Source: Symsagittifera roscoffensis
Taxonomy: Eukaryota; Xenacoelomorpha; Acoela; Convolutidae
Length of the DNA stretch: 64,000 nucleotides
Assembly: GCF_963678635.1 (NCBI RefSeq)
Contig: NC_087064.1
Span: 53,648,684-53,712,683 of the forward strand
Direction of reading: 5' to 3'
Part shown: positions 62,470 through 64,000 of the stretch, piece after piece
Layout of the letters: the number at the start of each line of letters is the position of its first letter
Position numbering within the stretch: the stretch's first letter is position 1
Notes under the pieces: model-generated
What the model saw: the letters and a program-made list of their open reading frames with translations, nothing else
What the model was told of the DNA's origin: nothing
The model's database searches: none
Position numbers and translations under genes: made by a program

Positions 62470-63232
62470 ACTTTTTTGTACCTTATTTTTGAAATATGCA
62501 TTTATAATTGAAGTGAATTTTCATTTGTGAGATTATTAATGCTGAATTGTGTTTGTGCTATTTACGTGCACCTACTGATGTGTTTTAGATTTTGTTTTCG
62601 TAATTTAATTTTATTGCTCCTACTTGTCTGCCAGAACAACGAGAAGGTCACATACTTGCATTGTTGTTAAAAAGCAATGTTATAGCAAAGAGAAAACATG
62701 GTTACAAAATCGGAAATGCTCAATTTCTGACATGTAGAAATGTACACTACCAAAATCCGCTGTTTGCTTATATCTCTCAAGACTAATATTTAAGAATTGA
62801 TGAACGACTCAGACTCTAATATAAGTCGTGATGTTTTTTTTTGCTTTTTTTTCTGGAAAAATCTTAAAATAGACTTTTGTTTTCTTGAAATTGACTTTTG
62901 ATTACTTTTCAGTTCAGTTCATTACACAATGTTGCTTGTGTTATAGTATGATTTTTCTTTTTTCGCTCTATAAATTGAGGCAAGTTTTTTTTTTCAAATT
63001 GACTGGTACTGCTAATGCGTCATAATTGGCTTGCGTCACTTAGCAATTATGTAGTCTCATAACTCGCGTGGTTCCCCCACTTTTAACTCTGGCCTAATTT
63101 TCTAGACATTTCCAGCCGGTATAGAAATTTAAAAAAGGTTTAACCAATGCCAAAAAACTTAAAATCATTATTTTTAGAATCATTCTCGAACTTAAACTAA
63201 TGACCTGATCGCTTTGTCAGCTTTACAATGGT
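62470..63232 (+). other. 3' flank of FEN1
   Basis: AT-rich, no gene. A copy of the dispersed repeat seen in intron 2 lies at about 62790-62940 (ACTCTAATATAAGTCGTGAT followed by T-runs and CAGTTCAGTTCATTAC). Confidence 0.6.
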
Positions 63233-63636
63233 TTAACACAAGCTAGAGAACGCTCTGAAAAAGTACAGATCAGTTTTGTCTTCGTAAACGGACATTATGT
63301 TTTGTACTCTTTCATTTATTACTCGATACTTGTTCTTTTTTGTGAACTTATGGCCACTCGATGCATCAAAAAAGTTGAGTTTTTGTACGGAAGCGTCTTT
63401 TTGCAGGCTACCCACTACTTTCCACATATTTGGGTGGGCTCCGCTGAAATATGATTGAATCCCGAAATGCCATCCCTCGACAATATTTCAACCCGATAAA
63501 TGTGCTTCGGGGAATGTTTTTTGGAAGGACTGAAGAGCAGCTTGCTCAAAATCTAACAAATTTTTTTCAGACCGGCAGTTGGGTGCTAAATCAATTAAAG
63601 CCTGCAGGAAGCGATTGTAGGTTTTTCGGTTTTGTT
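63233..63636 (-). pseudogene. MULE-type transposase fragment
   Basis: The minus strand reads TYNRFLQALIDLAPN, LLDFEQAALQSFQKTFPEAHLSG, a stop, then VEGWHFGIQSYFSGAHPNMW and KVVGSLQKDASVQ. The first part matches the MULE transposase core around its second acidic residue (tDFExAa...FP.a...G). The second matches the downstream VEGWHxxl...aHPNiw...lQ block. The CxFH and following region normally between them is missing, so an internal deletion accompanies the stop. The piece ends with TAG at about 63233. No terminal repeats were found in the window. The plus-strand ORF at 63451-63711 is its shadow. Confidence 0.75.
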
Positions 63637-63939
63637 AGGGAGGAAGGCGTAAATGCAAGCTGGCGCAATGCCAGATACACTAACAGTTTTTCATTATGGT
63701 GCTTGTGTTAATTGCAGGATTAACTTTGGTGTGATAAGAGTTAAGATAAGGAATTCATACAGCATTAGATTTAATATTGTTATATTGTTGTCGATTTAAA
63801 TTGTTTAGTAGTGAAATGACTAAGTGTTAAAAAGTACGGTGTTAAATTGCATGTCATTAAATTGTAGGACACCAACTCGCGTGCGTCGCTTATGAAAATT
63901 TATAGTCCCAGTGTTTTCGGTCATATTTTGCTTGTGTAT

Positions 63940-63966
63940 GCGAAGTGCAACTTCGCCTCTGTGTTT
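63940..63966 (+). repeat. Hairpin-tail repeat copy
   Basis: GCGAAGTGCAACTTCGC forms a perfect 6-bp stem and is followed by CTCTGTGTTT. It is the cleanest of six copies in the window. The 300 bp before it show no gene. Confidence 0.75.
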
Positions 63967-64000
63967 AATTAGCTAATAGAAACTCCACGGTCGGACAGCA

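Noticed and set aside
63451-63711. 86-residue plus-strand ORF
   Set aside because: It lies opposite a MULE transposase fragment with clear motifs on the minus strand.

Overview
The window is nuclear DNA of a multicellular animal. It holds an intron-containing FEN1 (flap endonuclease 1) gene, a C-type-lectin membrane protein gene inside one of its introns, canonical GT-AG introns, and many transposons (Ty3/Gypsy-type LTR elements, an APE-type LINE, a hAT-type MITE, a MULE remnant, SINE-like repeats). I cannot name the phylum. Nothing prokaryotic is present.

Positions 1-45,684 are a nest of three copies of one family of giant LTR retrotransposons. Element C (plus strand) is the oldest host. 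Only the 3' end of its last ORF (20,879-21,211 and 44,253-44,350), its 3' UTR and its 3' LTR (44,795-45,684) are visible. Element A (minus strand, 1-20,878, running off the left edge) and element B (plus strand, 21,212-44,252) both sit inside the last ORF of C. B is essentially complete at about 23.0 kb. Its 908- and 907-bp LTRs differ by about four events by eye. The layout is LTR, primer site, 2.6-3 kb leader with tandem repeats, gag (coiled coil, capsid, two CCHC knuckles), protease, RT, RNase H, long acidic linker, integrase with GPY/F module, then a C-terminal domain that I read as macro-domain-like (OARD1/TARG1 type). After pol come three further coding blocks: a coiled-coil plus SGNH-hydrolase protein (S), a protein with a degenerate SGNH-like domain (U1), and a very large unrecognised protein (U2) ending in a SUMO-interacting-motif-like tail. 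Both A and B carry stops or frameshifts, so neither looks intact, but the domain order is the same in both.

Positions 45,685-62,469 are FEN1: five coding exons, 383 residues, with all catalytic residues and the PCNA box in place. The C element's LTR ends only 101 bp upstream of the ATG, and a splice acceptor lies 7 bp before the ATG, so the LTR abuts or lies within the 5' leader. Intron 1 holds a decayed LINE (PHD finger, AP endonuclease, RT) with a 2A-like NPGP motif. Intron 2 (8.8 kb) holds the two-exon C-type lectin gene on the same strand, an ATTT-rich ~310-bp repeat, a 76-bp minisatellite of about 11 units, SINE-like repeats, and a 770-bp hAT-type element with an 8-bp target duplication.

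Positions 62,470-64,000 are 3' flank with more dispersed repeats and a broken MULE transposase fragment on the minus strand. The main object of interest is the giant retroelement family with its macro-like and SGNH-type modules.
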